Assembly (NCBI GenBank): GCA_039919885.1
Contig: JBDSEV010000023.1
Span: forward strand, 1 to 64,000
From: JACMLD01 sp039919885
GTDB taxonomy: Bacteria; Bacteroidota; Bacteroidia; Chitinophagales; Chitinophagaceae
Length of the DNA stretch: 64,000 nt
Direction: 5' to 3'
Shown here one piece after another: positions 16,018 through 27,200 of the stretch (the first letter of the stretch is position 1; each line of letters begins with the position of its first letter). The position numbers and the translations under genes were made by a program. The notes beneath the pieces are model-generated. The model saw only the letters and a program-made list of their open reading frames with translations, was not told the DNA's origin and did no database searches.

Positions 16018-18552
16018 CTATCGCATCCCGCCCGCAGTAATGCCGATAGGTGTACTTGCCGCCTGTATCACCGGGTTGTCGTTCCACACCGTGCTGATAC
16101 CTACCTCGGTACGCGCGTTGTTTTTATCAATTGCGCTTAACCGGTAGTAACTGGCTCCCGGCAGCGGATGCTTGTCAATAAATTCGTACATGGCAGCGAT
16201 TCCTGACTTATTTTCCGCGTCCATCACCATCAGGGTTTCAAAATCAACCCCATTTATAGATCGGTCAATACTGAAATATTCACTGTTTTCCTGGCGTGTA
16301 CTGGTCCACCGTACCAACACATTTTCCTTTATGAGCAGCGCCTTGTATTGGCGCACGCTTGCCGCCATGCTGGAAATGACCTGCAATTTAAACGTATCTG
16401 CGAGGCAGGTTGTTTTTGTACCGATGCTATCGCTTACGTAATAGGTGTAGTTGCCGGCGGCAGGAGGTTTAACAGATAACGTGCGCAGGTTGCCTGCGAT
16501 GATGGCCGGTGCACCGGCATCTGCCAGCCAGTTGTAGCCGCCAATCCACGAGGCGGCGAGCACCGCAGGTTTATTGATCGTTGTGGTGATAACGGTGTTC
16601 CTGTTTACACCCTTCATAATGGTAAACTGGTCGCGCACAGTGCCGCTGCTGCCAATGAATTTCGCGTCCAGCCTGTTGTCTTCTATCTCCAGGTAAAGGG
16701 CGCCTGTTTCGCCGCCATTGCTTTTACTTTGGTTGCGTGTATAGAAAACCGGGTAGGTATTGGTGTTGTTGGCATTTACCTGCCCCGCAGAGCCCGCAAC
16801 AACGTATACCGTGCCGTGCTTATAAATGCTGTCTATGGTAAAATACGGGCAGGATGAGGTGGAAGCACTGGTGTCTGCACTCGCTTTATTGCCTGCAGAG
16901 CCGTCGTACCGTGCATTGGAAAGACTAACGGCAACGCCCCCCGGCACACTGCCTTTATTAAATGCATCTGAAAATCCTATATGATCTTTTACCAGGAAAC
17001 TTCTTTCATATACATGGCTGTGGCCCGCCAGTACCACGTCAACGCCGTATCGTTCCAGTATCGGGGTTATTTTTCTCCTGATGGCAATCAGGTCCTGCTC
17101 TGCATCGGATACATGCGATCCATTTGTATAAGGGGGATGGTGCAAACAGGCAATCGTCCATTTGTGTTTGCCTGAGTTGGCCGCCAGGTCTGCTTTTAGC
17201 CACACGGCCTGTTGACCGCTGGTCGTATCATCATACAGGTGATTACCGGCGTCTATTCCATAAGAGTCCAGCATGATGAAATGAATATTACCGTAGTCAT
17301 ACGAATAATAATGTTCAGTGCCGGAGGGCAGCCCACCAGATTCTCCTTTTGTTGGCACGGTAAAGATGTTGTAGTAAGGAATATTGTGATCCAGCGCGCG
17401 TTCCCGGTTATTCGCATATTCATGATTGCCGGGGACGGGAAAAATTACATTGTTATCAAAAACGTTGTTATTATAGATATTAAAAAACCTGCCGTTGTGC
17501 TCTTCCTCGGTTCCATTGTTGTACGCATTGTCGCCCAGCATGATTACCATTTCTGCATTGTTGTAACCACCTTTTATTTTAAGGTAATTGTCCCGTGAAC
17601 TTTTTTGCAACGCGTTACCAGTACCCGGATCCCCAAAAACACCAATACGTATTTTTCTTTTGGTAGTCGCAGGCGGCGCCGTAGTGAAATAATTGCGGTA
17701 GCTGCCTTTTACAATTGAATTGCGTGAACCAACCGCATAGTAATATTTAATATCCGGTTTCAGTCCGGTGATACGCATCTCATGTTCGGTAACAGTTTTA
17801 CGATCTGTAATAACCGCGCCCAGATTGTTTTCTGAATTACCATATTTGATCCGCGATGTAGTGGGGGCTGCGGTGGTCCATTTTATTGTAACCGCATTGC
17901 CGCTTACCATTTGTAAAAAAGGTCCCCGGGTAATGGCAGGCTCGGCTGGTGGTTGGCCATTGCCGGCAACAGCCGCCGGCAGGGCTATCACCTCAAGGTC
18001 AAAACTCAGGTCGGAACTTCCGGCAGCCGATTGGTGCACTTCTACAGCAATTATATTTTTACCGTTGGTAAAACTTGCAGCGGGTATTTCAAAAACCGAT
18101 AAGGTATTGCCGTTATCTTCTGCCGCTGCCGCCAGGGTGGCATAGCCTGGTTTACCGTTTATATTCATTCGGGCAACCTCGGTTCCGTTTACATAGATAA
18201 TGGCACCATCATCAATATAGGCATTGAGCCTGATGCTGCCGTAAGCGGTTACATCTGCAATGCTGATGGCACGCCTGAAATAGGTGGTAATATATTTAGC
18301 GTTGGGGTTGTTACCGAAATTTACCGTTGTTCGTTCGCGGTTGGTGCCATAACCGAATTCTGCCAACCCGTTTTTCCAATTTCCATCATTAAAAGAAAGT
18401 TCCCGCCAGTCTGCAGGTGGAGCGCTGCCTTTGTCAAGGAATTTCCATAATGCGCCAAACTTTACATAGGTGGTATCTGCACGCAGCTGGCTGGCGATTG
18501 TTAGAAAAAATAACAGCGCGGTAACCCGGCAGGTTATAAAAGTTGCTTTCAT
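16018..18552 (-). CDS. secreted purple-acid-type metallophosphatase (copy A, no sorting tail)
   Basis: An 844-residue exported protein; ATG 18552 (MKATFITCRV) is chosen because it starts a clean signal peptide. Domains: one beta-sandwich (about 23-195, with FDDG-like IDDGAIIYVNGTEVAR and NIIAVEVHQ), a purple acid phosphatase N-terminal fibronectin-like domain (about 200-295), then a calcineurin-like phosphoesterase (about 300-560). Metal-site motifs are GVFGDPGTG, LGDNAYNNG, PGNHEYAN, LHHPPYTNG and GHSHVYER. Ig-like and fibronectin-like stretches follow. The protein stops at about the point where its paralogue at 20696-23995 begins its T9SS tail, so the sorting domain is missing. It may stay periplasmic or be retained otherwise. 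Confidence 0.85.
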   Translation of the reverse strand: MKATFITCRVTALLFFLTIASQLRADTTYVKFGALWKFLDKGSAPPADWRELSFNDGNWKNGLAEFGYGTNRERTTVNFGNNPNAKYITTYFRRAISIADVTAYGSIRLNAYIDDGAIIYVNGTEVARMNINGKPGYATLAAAAEDNGNTLSVFEIPAASFTNGKNIIAVEVHQSAAGSSDLSFDLEVIALPAAVAGNGQPPAEPAITRGPFLQMVSGNAVTIKWTTAAPTTSRIKYGNSENNLGAVITDRKTVTEHEMRITGLKPDIKYYYAVGSRNSIVKGSYRNYFTTAPPATTKRKIRIGVFGDPGTGNALQKSSRDNYLKIKGGYNNAEMVIMLGDNAYNNGTEEEHNGRFFNIYNNNVFDNNVIFPVPGNHEYANNRERALDHNIPYYNIFTVPTKGESGGLPSGTEHYYSYDYGNIHFIMLDSYGIDAGNHLYDDTTSGQQAVWLKADLAANSGKHKWTIACLHHPPYTNGSHVSDAEQDLIAIRRKITPILERYGVDVVLAGHSHVYERSFLVKDHIGFSDAFNKGSVPGGVAVSLSNARYDGSAGNKASADTSASTSSCPYFTIDSIYKHGTVYVVAGSAGQVNANNTNTYPVFYTRNQSKSNGGETGALYLEIEDNRLDAKFIGSSGTVRDQFTIMKGVNRNTVITTTINKPAVLAASWIGGYNWLADAGAPAIIAGNLRTLSVKPPAAGNYTYYVSDSIGTKTTCLADTFKLQVISSMAASVRQYKALLIKENVLVRWTSTRQENSEYFSIDRSINGVDFETLMVMDAENKSGIAAMYEFIDKHPLPGASYYRLSAIDKNNARTEVGISTVWNDNPVIQAASTPIGITAGGMR

Positions 18553-18726
18553 CTGCAATAAATATTTAAACAATTGAACAAGCGACAAACCGATGCATTC
18601 AATTTAAAAATATGCAAGGTTTGTATCATGGCAAATTATATTATTGCGCGGGTGCATGCGAAGAAAGGCTGGCGGTAACAACAGTCAACGCCGGTTGCCG
18701 GCCGGTACGCTACAGCGATGGCCCAT

Positions 18727-20583
18727 TTATTGGGCCGTTGCTGACTTTTTATTTATTGGAACAAGTTGTGGTGCGCCGCTGGTATCTGTTAAAGCCAGTA
18801 AAAAAGCCTTGAGTTGTATCTTCTCTTTTTGTGTGAGCTGCAATTTATCTCCAGGCAGTGTTTGATTGGGAATGGGGATGCCCAATCCCAGGCCGCCACC
18901 CCGGTCATAGAAATCGATTACTTCCTCCAGGGTTTTGTAAATGCCATTGTGCATATACGGCGCACTGAGGGCAATATTACGCAGCGTCGGTGTTTTAAAA
19001 GCATGGTTCATGAAATCAAGGTTTAAGACAGGCCCCCGCCCCGGGTCGGCATCCAGCACGGCATGCGCTGTATCTGTGGTGGCCGGCACGCCCAACACTT
19101 CAGATTCCTGGTAATAATAAGTGGGTGGTTTAGACCCATTGAATAGCGGTACATAGTGGCAGGTAGCACATTTGGCTTTGCCCATAAATAGATTGAAACC
19201 TTTTATTTCGCCTGCACGCATGGCAGTTTTTTCTCCGCGCATGTATTTATCAAACCGGGAATTATAGCTAATGAGCGACCTGATGTACATGGCAATGGCA
19301 TTTCCAATTTTCCTTTCGGTTACAATGCTGTCGTGTGTAGGATAGGCGACCTTGAACAAACTAACATAGGCTGCGTTTGCATTCAATTTTTCAGCGGCCT
19401 TATCGGCCCCCATGTTCATTTCTTTATCGTTGCTTAAAACCTCCATTACAACATCGTCCAATCGTTTCTGACGGCTATCGTAAAAAAGGTTCATTTGCAA
19501 AGCAGCATTCCATAAGGAGGGGGTATTGCGCGGAAGTGTACCATGCTCATCTGCCTGCAATGCTTTTGGTAAGCCATCTGTAAACGATTTGCCGGGCTGG
19601 TGGCAGCCGGCGCAGGCGCGCTTTCCATTTGCCGAAAGCAGCGGATCGTAAAATATTTTTTTTCCGAGTTGTATGCGTACGTCATTGATGGTGTCATCAT
19701 ACAGGTACCTATCCCTGTTAAGGCTTGATGCTTTAAAAAGCTGCCCGGTCTTGCGTATCAGCGAATAACGCATCGGGTTATCGCTAAAGCCACTCATTGT
19801 TTTTGCAGCGCCGATACGGGTACACAACGGGTTTAGAAAATTGGTAATAAATGCAGCCCTGTCAAATGCGTTAAAGTTATTGTGTTTGCGGAGATAGTTT
19901 TTCGCGCCTGTTAATAGCAGCATTATCGTATCGTAGTCTTTGACGCCTGCCGCGGTAAGTGATTCGCGGTAGGTTTCCATTACAAACTGAACGCTGGTAA
20001 GCGAAGCGCCGGCCTCCTGTACCGAAAGCTGCGCAATGGGCGAATCGAAACCGGTGATGCCGAGTGCCAGCACCCGGTACAGTTCTTCCATTACCGCATC
20101 CAGCGCAAAATTTTCCGGGTTAAATAGTATGTTGTTGTTGGAAAGGCCGTTGGTGATGGTTAGCAACTGATCGATGTAGCGCAGAAGTTCTTTTTTCTTT
20201 TCTTTGTTATACGTGGGGTAAATAAAGGTTTCTATCATCTGGAACCCCTGGGGCTCCTGGTAAGCCGTCGGGTCTTCTTCTTCAATAAAATTAATGGCGA
20301 GGCCGTTGAATTTAGCTACATCCAATTCAAAGTAATACTCAAGAAATAGCTCCAGTCCTTTGTATGAAAGTCTTGCCGCTAAGAAATTTTGCTGTATTTT
20401 TTTTTCGGATGCATCCTGCTCAACGGACTTTTTGAGAACCACCAATTGTTGTGAAAGATCAACGAAGTGGCTATTGTAATACGATTTTAATTTTTCGTGG
20501 GGCGTCAGCGCCGGCGAGGCAAAAAAAGAAAGCAGTAAAATACTGCAACAAACAATTAATATAACGTTTATCTTTTTTTTCAT
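18727..20583 (-). CDS. di-haem cytochrome c peroxidase family protein with helical N-terminal domain
   Basis: A 618-residue periplasmic protein; ATG 20583 (MKKKINVILIVCC) starts the signal peptide. Residues about 280-600 are a MauG/cytochrome c peroxidase domain, with LGKKIFYDPLLSANG and two haem-binding motifs, CAGCH (about 323) and CATCH (about 472). The first 250 residues are helical. Within them GFQMIE (113-118) recalls the GxHxxE motif of imelysin-like proteins with His replaced by Gln; this resemblance is my inference. The gene lies between two paralogous phosphatase genes on the same strand. It could reduce peroxide or modify a partner protein. Confidence 0.85.
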   Translation of the reverse strand: MKKKINVILIVCCSILLLSFFASPALTPHEKLKSYYNSHFVDLSQQLVVLKKSVEQDASEKKIQQNFLAARLSYKGLELFLEYYFELDVAKFNGLAINFIEEEDPTAYQEPQGFQMIETFIYPTYNKEKKKELLRYIDQLLTITNGLSNNNILFNPENFALDAVMEELYRVLALGITGFDSPIAQLSVQEAGASLTSVQFVMETYRESLTAAGVKDYDTIMLLLTGAKNYLRKHNNFNAFDRAAFITNFLNPLCTRIGAAKTMSGFSDNPMRYSLIRKTGQLFKASSLNRDRYLYDDTINDVRIQLGKKIFYDPLLSANGKRACAGCHQPGKSFTDGLPKALQADEHGTLPRNTPSLWNAALQMNLFYDSRQKRLDDVVMEVLSNDKEMNMGADKAAEKLNANAAYVSLFKVAYPTHDSIVTERKIGNAIAMYIRSLISYNSRFDKYMRGEKTAMRAGEIKGFNLFMGKAKCATCHYVPLFNGSKPPTYYYQESEVLGVPATTDTAHAVLDADPGRGPVLNLDFMNHAFKTPTLRNIALSAPYMHNGIYKTLEEVIDFYDRGGGLGLGIPIPNQTLPGDKLQLTQKEKIQLKAFLLALTDTSGAPQLVPINKKSATAQ

Positions 20584-20645
20584 GCCGTTGGAAGCTGCAC
20601 CGTAAAGATACTGGTATTGAAACCGCCCGACCGGGTAAAACAACA

Positions 20646-20673
20646 CATCCCTCTTAAGTAAATAAAAGGGATG
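20646..20673 (-). terminator. stem-loop between phosphatase B and the peroxidase gene
   Basis: CATCCCT (20646-20652) pairs with AGGGATG (20667-20673), with up to two further pairs beyond one mismatch. On the minus strand it is followed by TGTTGTTTT. It could terminate or reduce transcription from the phosphatase B gene into the peroxidase gene. Confidence 0.4.
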
Positions 20674-20695
20674 CATTGCTTGATCATACAGGCAC

Positions 20696-23600
20696 TTATT
20701 TCACTAATATTTTTTCATTCGTTTTTGTACCGTCCTGTGCTGCTGCACTCACAATATAAACACCTGTGGGTAGCGTAAACCGGAAGGGGTTGGTGCCGGG
20801 TTGTACCTGCAGTTGTTTGCTGTACACTGTTGTTCCGCTGCTGGCAAATACTTTTATATTGACCGTTTGCCTTTTTGCACTTTGTATAATCGTATTTACT
20901 TCATTATTGACGGCCGGGTTGGGCTGTATGGCAATGCTGAACGTTTTTACCGTATTGTTGTTGACGGACCGGGTACCCGCTATTTTTTTATCGCCGTCTT
21001 TATCGGTTGCTACCAGGCGGTAGTAGCTGGTGGCTTCCAGCGGATGATTGTCGGTAAACTCGTAATTGGTAGCGGTATTTGAGTTGCCTTTTCCATCAAT
21101 GACCATCAGCATTTCATAATCAATGCCATTAGCAGATCTTTCAATGGTAAAATAATCACTGTTTACTTCCTGGGTGGTGGTCCAGGAAACCCATACTTTT
21201 TTATTTTTCAGTAATGCATTGTAATTAATAACGGAGACGGCCAGTGCGGAAGTTACCTGCAGCATAAAAGTATCGGCAATGCAGGTTGTTTTAGGGGCAA
21301 GGCTGTCGTTTACATAATAAGTAAACGTTCCGGTGCTGGAGGGTGTCACTGCCAGGGCCCTTGAAGTGGCAGTGGTAGTAGCTGGTATGGTATACCAGTT
21401 GTAACCACCCACCCACGACGCGTTTAAGGTAGCTGGGGTATTAACGGTCGTATTCACTACCGTTTTTTTATTGACGCCTTTCATGATGGTAAACCGGTCG
21501 CGCACGGTGCCGCTGTTGCCCGCAAATTTTGCATCTAGTCGGTTGTCCTGTATTTCCAGGTACAGCGAACCGGTTTCACCACCGATGCTGCCACTTTGGT
21601 TGCGGGTATAGAAAACCGGGTAGGTGTTGCCGCTGCCTGAACCAATTTGTCCGGCAGACCCGGCCACCACGTACACGGTGCCATGTTTGTAAACACTATC
21701 AATAGTAAAATAAGGGCAGGAGGAATTGGCTGCGCTGGTATCTGCCGAAGCTACGTTGGATGGCGTAGATCCGTCGTACCGGGCATTGGAACTGCTTATC
21801 TTGGTTCCGGCTCCTGCGGCCGCGGTATTAAATGGCGTTGATAAACCGGTATGGTCTTTTACCAAAAAACTTCTTTCATACACGTGGCTATGACCGGCCA
21901 ATACAACGTCTACCCCAAACCGCTCTAGTATGGGAAGAATTTTTTGGCGGATGGCGAGCAAATCAGTTTCCCCGCCTGTATTATCTGTTCTGTGTGAACC
22001 GTTGGTATACGGTGGATGGTGCATACAAACAATGGTCCATTTATGTGTACCTGCATTAGCTGCAAGGTCTGCCTTTAACCAAAGTGCCTGTAGGCCGGTG
22101 GTGGTATCATCATAGAGTCGTTTGCCGCCATCGTATCCATAAGAATCCAGCATTACAAAATGGATATTGCCATAGTTAAATGAATAATAGTGTTCTGTAC
22201 CAGAAGCCAGTCCGCCCGATTCTGCTGCCGTAGGCACAGAAAAGATACTGTAGTAGGGTATGTTGTGATCAACCGCACGGGTACCATTGTTAGCGTATTC
22301 ATGGTTGCCGGGAACAGAAAATACGGCGTGGTTATCAAAAAGATTGTTGTTATAAATATTGAAGAAGCCTGTGTTGTGCTCTGCTTCCGTTCCGGTATTG
22401 TAGGCATTGTCACCGAGCATGATGGCCAGTTCGGAATTGTTGTACCCGTTTTTGACGCGGAGATAACTATCACGCGATCCTTTTTGCATGGCGCTGCCGG
22501 TACCCGGATCCCCAAATACACCAATGCGGATTGCACGTTTGGTAGAAGCCAGCGGGGCAGTTGTAAAATAATTTCGATAACTGCCCTTTAATATTGAAGT
22601 AGCAGAACCTACGCCATAATAATATTTTGTATCGGATGTTAGCCCGGTAATACGCAATTCATGGTCAATTACATTAGCGCCATCTGAAATAACCGACGTG
22701 AGTGTACTTTCGCTGTTGCCCCATAAAACCCTGGATGTGTTTGCTGTGGTTGTGGACCATCTTATTGAAACGGCATCGGTACTGAGCATTTGCAGGAACG
22801 GACCGCGGGTAATATCGGGTTCTGCACCTGCCAGGGTAAAATTACCCACCAGTTGCATATCAAAAGTAACATCAGTACTGGAGGCATTGTTCTGGTGAAC
22901 CTCTACTGCTATAATATTTGAACCTTCCACAAAAGCGGTGGTGGGTACGGAGTAAGTAACAATGGTTTGCCCGTCATCCGCTGGTGCACTGGTAGCAAGC
23001 GTTGTATAGGTTACGGCGCCTGCTGCCATAAAATCCCTGGTAACTTCTGTTCCGTTTACATAGATAACAACACCATCATCGCGGTACGCATTGATGGTAA
23101 AAGAGGTATAGCCACTGAGGCTGGTAATGGTGAAAGGTTTTCTAAAATAAGTGGTGATGAATTTAGTAGCGCAGCCGGGTGTCGCATTTTCAGCCGCCGG
23201 GTAGTTGGATGTGCCGCAACCTGAAAACACCAGGGTATTCACTGGGTCGCCGTAACCAAATTTACCATTGCCGGTTTTCCAGGAGGGTTCTGCAAAGGCA
23301 ATATTGCGCCAGTCTGCCGCACCGGATCCCGTAGGCGCTGCCAGGCCATTGTCGATGTATTTCCACGCAGCTGAAAAATTAAATATCGCCGTGCTGCTAA
23401 CTGGTTTTGCTATCAATTCAAGATCAAAAGTTAAATCGGAACTGTTGACGGACGACTGGTGCACCTCCACTGCAATGATGTTATTGCCACTCACAAAATT
23501 GGTGGCTGGTATATCGTAGGTAGCAATGGCATTACCGTTTTCGGCAGCTGCACCCGAAGCAAGCGTGGCATAAACGGGAGATGCCGCGATATTATCGTTC

Positions 23601-23995
23601 CGGACCGCGTTGCCGTTTACATAGATAACGATGCCATCGTCAAAATAATAGTTAAGGCGTATGGTACCGTACAAACTGATATCCGCAATATTCAGCACCC
23701 TTCGGAAATAAGTAGTAATGTATTTATTGGAAGGGTTACTGCCATAGTTGATGGTAGTGCGTTCTTTTCCTTCGCCGTAACCGAATTCAGCAGGACCGCT
23801 GCTCCAGGCGGCATCATTAAAAGCAATATTGCGCCAGTCTGCACCGCCTGAGCCGGTTGGTGCCGCGGTACCGGCATCAAGGTATTTCCAGGTTGAGCCA
23901 AATTTTACAAAAGTAGTATCAGCCAGGGCTGCCGTAGTTGAAAAACAGATAAGACATACAACTGCCAGGGAATGGAAGCGTGTTTTTGCTTTCAT
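20696..23995 (-). CDS. secreted purple-acid-type metallophosphatase (copy B) with two beta-sandwich domains and T9SS tail
   Basis: A 1099-residue exported protein, signal peptide ending near TTAALA. Two tandem copies of the same beta-sandwich domain occupy about 26-198 and 204-382, each with a DDGxVIYVNG strand and NIIAVEVHQ near its end. A purple acid phosphatase N-terminal domain (about 386-480) and a calcineurin-like phosphoesterase (about 485-740) follow, with GVFGDPGTG, LGDNAYNTG, PGNHEYAN, MHHPPYTNG and GHSHVYER. Ig-like and fibronectin-like stretches lead to a T9SS type A sorting domain from about 1018 (IAIQPNPAVN). It is a paralogue of the 16018-18552 protein, with one extra sandwich domain and an intact tail. 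Likely a surface phosphomonoesterase or nucleotidase. Confidence 0.88.
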   Translation of the reverse strand: MKAKTRFHSLAVVCLICFSTTAALADTTFVKFGSTWKYLDAGTAAPTGSGGADWRNIAFNDAAWSSGPAEFGYGEGKERTTINYGSNPSNKYITTYFRRVLNIADISLYGTIRLNYYFDDGIVIYVNGNAVRNDNIAASPVYATLASGAAAENGNAIATYDIPATNFVSGNNIIAVEVHQSSVNSSDLTFDLELIAKPVSSTAIFNFSAAWKYIDNGLAAPTGSGAADWRNIAFAEPSWKTGNGKFGYGDPVNTLVFSGCGTSNYPAAENATPGCATKFITTYFRKPFTITSLSGYTSFTINAYRDDGVVIYVNGTEVTRDFMAAGAVTYTTLATSAPADDGQTIVTYSVPTTAFVEGSNIIAVEVHQNNASSTDVTFDMQLVGNFTLAGAEPDITRGPFLQMLSTDAVSIRWSTTTANTSRVLWGNSESTLTSVISDGANVIDHELRITGLTSDTKYYYGVGSATSILKGSYRNYFTTAPLASTKRAIRIGVFGDPGTGSAMQKGSRDSYLRVKNGYNNSELAIMLGDNAYNTGTEAEHNTGFFNIYNNNLFDNHAVFSVPGNHEYANNGTRAVDHNIPYYSIFSVPTAAESGGLASGTEHYYSFNYGNIHFVMLDSYGYDGGKRLYDDTTTGLQALWLKADLAANAGTHKWTIVCMHHPPYTNGSHRTDNTGGETDLLAIRQKILPILERFGVDVVLAGHSHVYERSFLVKDHTGLSTPFNTAAAGAGTKISSSNARYDGSTPSNVASADTSAANSSCPYFTIDSVYKHGTVYVVAGSAGQIGSGSGNTYPVFYTRNQSGSIGGETGSLYLEIQDNRLDAKFAGNSGTVRDRFTIMKGVNKKTVVNTTVNTPATLNASWVGGYNWYTIPATTTATSRALAVTPSSTGTFTYYVNDSLAPKTTCIADTFMLQVTSALAVSVINYNALLKNKKVWVSWTTTQEVNSDYFTIERSANGIDYEMLMVIDGKGNSNTATNYEFTDNHPLEATSYYRLVATDKDGDKKIAGTRSVNNNTVKTFSIAIQPNPAVNNEVNTIIQSAKRQTVNIKVFASSGTTVYSKQLQVQPGTNPFRFTLPTGVYIVSAAAQDGTKTNEKILVK

Positions 23996-24284
23996 GAATA
24001 TTGGTGTTAAGTGTTTAAAAGCAAGCCGATATGCTTACAAAATACATCATTGATATAATAATTACAATTCAATATAATATATAACCGCTACAATAAACAC
24101 GGTCGTCAAATAACCTGCATGGCAAGCCGCTTTTATTAAACTAAGTATATAAATGTATAACGCAATTAAATAATGTTTAGTAGCGTTTAATGAAATAATA
24201 TTTGTTCTAAGTGTTTTTACAGCACTCATGAAGCGAAGAAGGTTTGCTAAATTTCGAATAAGGGCCCTGATAATCCTAAATTGT
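23996..24284. promoter_or_regulatory. AT-rich divergent intergenic region
   Basis: 289 bp separating the leftward phosphatase block from the rightward surface-protein genes, so it must hold both promoters. TAATATTTG near 24196 resembles a rightward -7 box with one extra base. No exact box pair or clear operator was found. Confidence 0.4.
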
Positions 24285-27200
24285 ATGAAAAAACTATACT
24301 ACTTACTCCTGGCGGGTGGATTTTTTGTGCATCAAGCAATTGTGGCCCAGGTGATAAGGCCTTTCACCCCCCGGTATACCAATACTTCTGTAAGGGGCAA
24401 TATCCGTTTTGTTTCCAATAACATCATTACTACCGCCGGGGCTATTACCACTGAAATGCCACCCGCAGGCACTGCTACCAACAACAACGGAGCGGGCGTA
24501 AACATTGACGTAGACAATGCGCCGAATACCACCCTCTTTACGTATAACGATGCATGGAAATACCTGGATAATGGTACCGACCAGGGAACTGCCTGGACGC
24601 CGTCCGCATTCAGCGATGCTTCCTGGAAAACCAACAACGGCAAATTTGGATACGGTGACGCCGTGAACACCGTTGTCTTTTCAGGTTGCGGTACCAGCGC
24701 TTATCCTGGCCTGGAAAATGCCACACCCGGCAGTTGCGGCGGTAAATACATCACTACTTATTTCCGCAAAACAATTAATATTCCTAACCCGGCTTTATTT
24801 GCCGGTTTCTTAATGAATGTATACCGTGATGACGGCATTGTTGTATATATAAACGGTGTAGAAGTGGTGAGGGACAATATGCCCGCGGGCGCCATTGCTT
24901 ACAACACCCTCGCACCCGCGGCGGCCTCGGACGATGGCCAGTTGGTTAACGCTTTTCCGGTAAGCAGCGCTGCATTTATTGCAGGAAATAACACAATAGC
25001 TGTTGAAATGCATCAAAACGGTGCCACCAGTACCGATCTTACTTTCGGGATGGAATTAATGGGCGTGCCCATCAACAACAATACATATAATTCATCCAGC
25101 GGTGACCTGCTGCTGACAAGTTGCAGCGAAGTATTGTGGGCCGGGCTTTACTGGGGTGCTTCGCTGGGTAACAGTGGCGATGTAAGCTGGAAAGTTGGTT
25201 ATGATACCATTTTGCTGAAAGTGCCTGGTGCACCGGCTTATACCAAAGTGGTGGCTGCGCAAACGGATTTACATCATTTTAATGTTGGCTCTAATCATAA
25301 TGGCTACAGTTCATTTGCCAATGTAACATCGCTTGTAAATGCTATAAATGCAAATGGTACCTATACCATTGCCAACGAGGTGGTGCCGGTAGCTACCGGG
25401 CTAAAAAACCAGGCAGCAGGATGGACGCTGGTCATTGTTTATAAAAATAATATTGAGATACCCCGCAACCTGGTGGTGTTTGATGGATTTAGTATTGTAG
25501 GTACCGGTACACAAAATGACATAAAAATCGGCGGGTTTGTAACGCCCCTGACCGGTCCCGTTAGTTGTGAACTCGGCGCGGTGTGTTATGACGGTGACCG
25601 CGGCAGCAGCGACGGTTTCTTTTTTAAACAGGACTCTGTTGCCGCCGGCGTTTATACTGATCTTACGCCCAACGGAACAAGCAATACAAGCGATATGTGG
25701 AACAGCACCATTTCGTTTATGGGTGCCAATGTTACCTCACGCAATCCCGCCCATGCCAATACCCTTGGGTATGATGCAGATATGGTACAGCTTCCAAACC
25801 CGGGCAACGCTGCGCTGGGTAATAATATGACGAGTGCACGCATCAGGATAAGTTCACCGTCTTCCGGAGGAGAGAATTTTTTTCTCCAGGTGGTAACTTC
25901 GGCGATCTCCGTAGCCAACCCAAGTTTTTACATGGTGAAGACTTCAACCGATCTGAGTGGTGGTAGCTGGCTTCCGGGCGACAGCCTTCAATACAAAGTA
26001 TACACATTAAACAATGCAACAGATACCAGCACCAATACCGTTATTACGGATACGTTGCCGGCCAACGTAAATTATAAGCCGGGTAGTCTTGCCATTAACA
26101 ATATTGCCAAAACAGACGCCGCCGGTGATGATGAGGCGGAATACGATCCTATTTCCAGAAGCGTAATTTTCAGGATTGGTACTGGCGCAAATGCAGTTAA
26201 CGGGGGGCTTGTAATTATGAACAAGCTGGATTCAGTTAGCTTTAAAGTGAATGCTACCGATATCTGTCAAATCATCGCATGTAATGCAGTGGCTGCTAAC
26301 CAGGCCCGCATAGACTATACGGGAAAAAATTCACTGCAGTCATTGTTTGACCACAGCGGTTACCTGTCCGGCGGCTGCTTTGTAGAAGGTCCTATCACCA
26401 ATACTATTGCAGGCACCTGCGTATCCAGGGGCGATACGTCCTTAGTAAACCAATGCCCGTCTTTATCTGTTACACTGCCTTTTGCTTTGTATACTGGCTA
26501 TACTTTTTACCATGGTGTTCCTTTTATAACCGCCAACCAGATTAATCCTGCTACCCCGATTACTGCGGGCAGTACCTATTATGCTTTCTGGAGCTCTGGT
26601 AGCGGTTGCTATGATACGGTTCGTTTTAATGTATTGGTGCAGCCGTGTCCGGATATTGATGATGATAATGATGGTATACCAGACTATATCGAAAGCAATG
26701 GAGCGGATGCATTTGCGGATGATGACAACAACGGTATACCCAACTTTACCGATGCCGGCTATCCTGGTTTTATTGACAGCAACAACGATGGTGTGAATGA
26801 TCATTTTGATGCCGACCTCGATGGAATTCCGAACCAGCTGGATCTGGACAGTGACAATGACGGTATTCCGGATGTGGTGGAAGCAGGCGGCGTTGATGCA
26901 GATGGGGACGGCCGGATAGATAATTATACGGATACCGATAACGATGGCTTATCACAAAATGTAGACGCTAATAATACAGGCCAAATCGGATCAGGCAACG
27001 GGCTTGGCCTGCGCGACACCGATGGCGATGGCGTTCCGGATTATTTGGATTTGGACAGTGATAATGACGGCATACCGGATGTAACGGAAGCAGGTGGAAT
27101 CGACGTTAACAATGATGGCAAAATTGATAACTACACAGATAGCGACGCAGATGGATATGCGGATGCAGTTGATGGTGATGTAGGCAACGATGGGGTTTCA

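Noticed and set aside
18722..18738. Palindrome GGCCCA/TGGGCC at the stop codon of the peroxidase gene
   Set aside because: Only 6 bp, overlapping coding sequence, and no T-run on the minus strand, so it is not supported as a terminator.
22190..22591. Long open frames antisense to the phosphatase genes, including 22190-22591, 17212-17598 and 23459-23851
   Set aside because: They overlap strongly supported coding sequence and their products have low-complexity or odd composition without family features.
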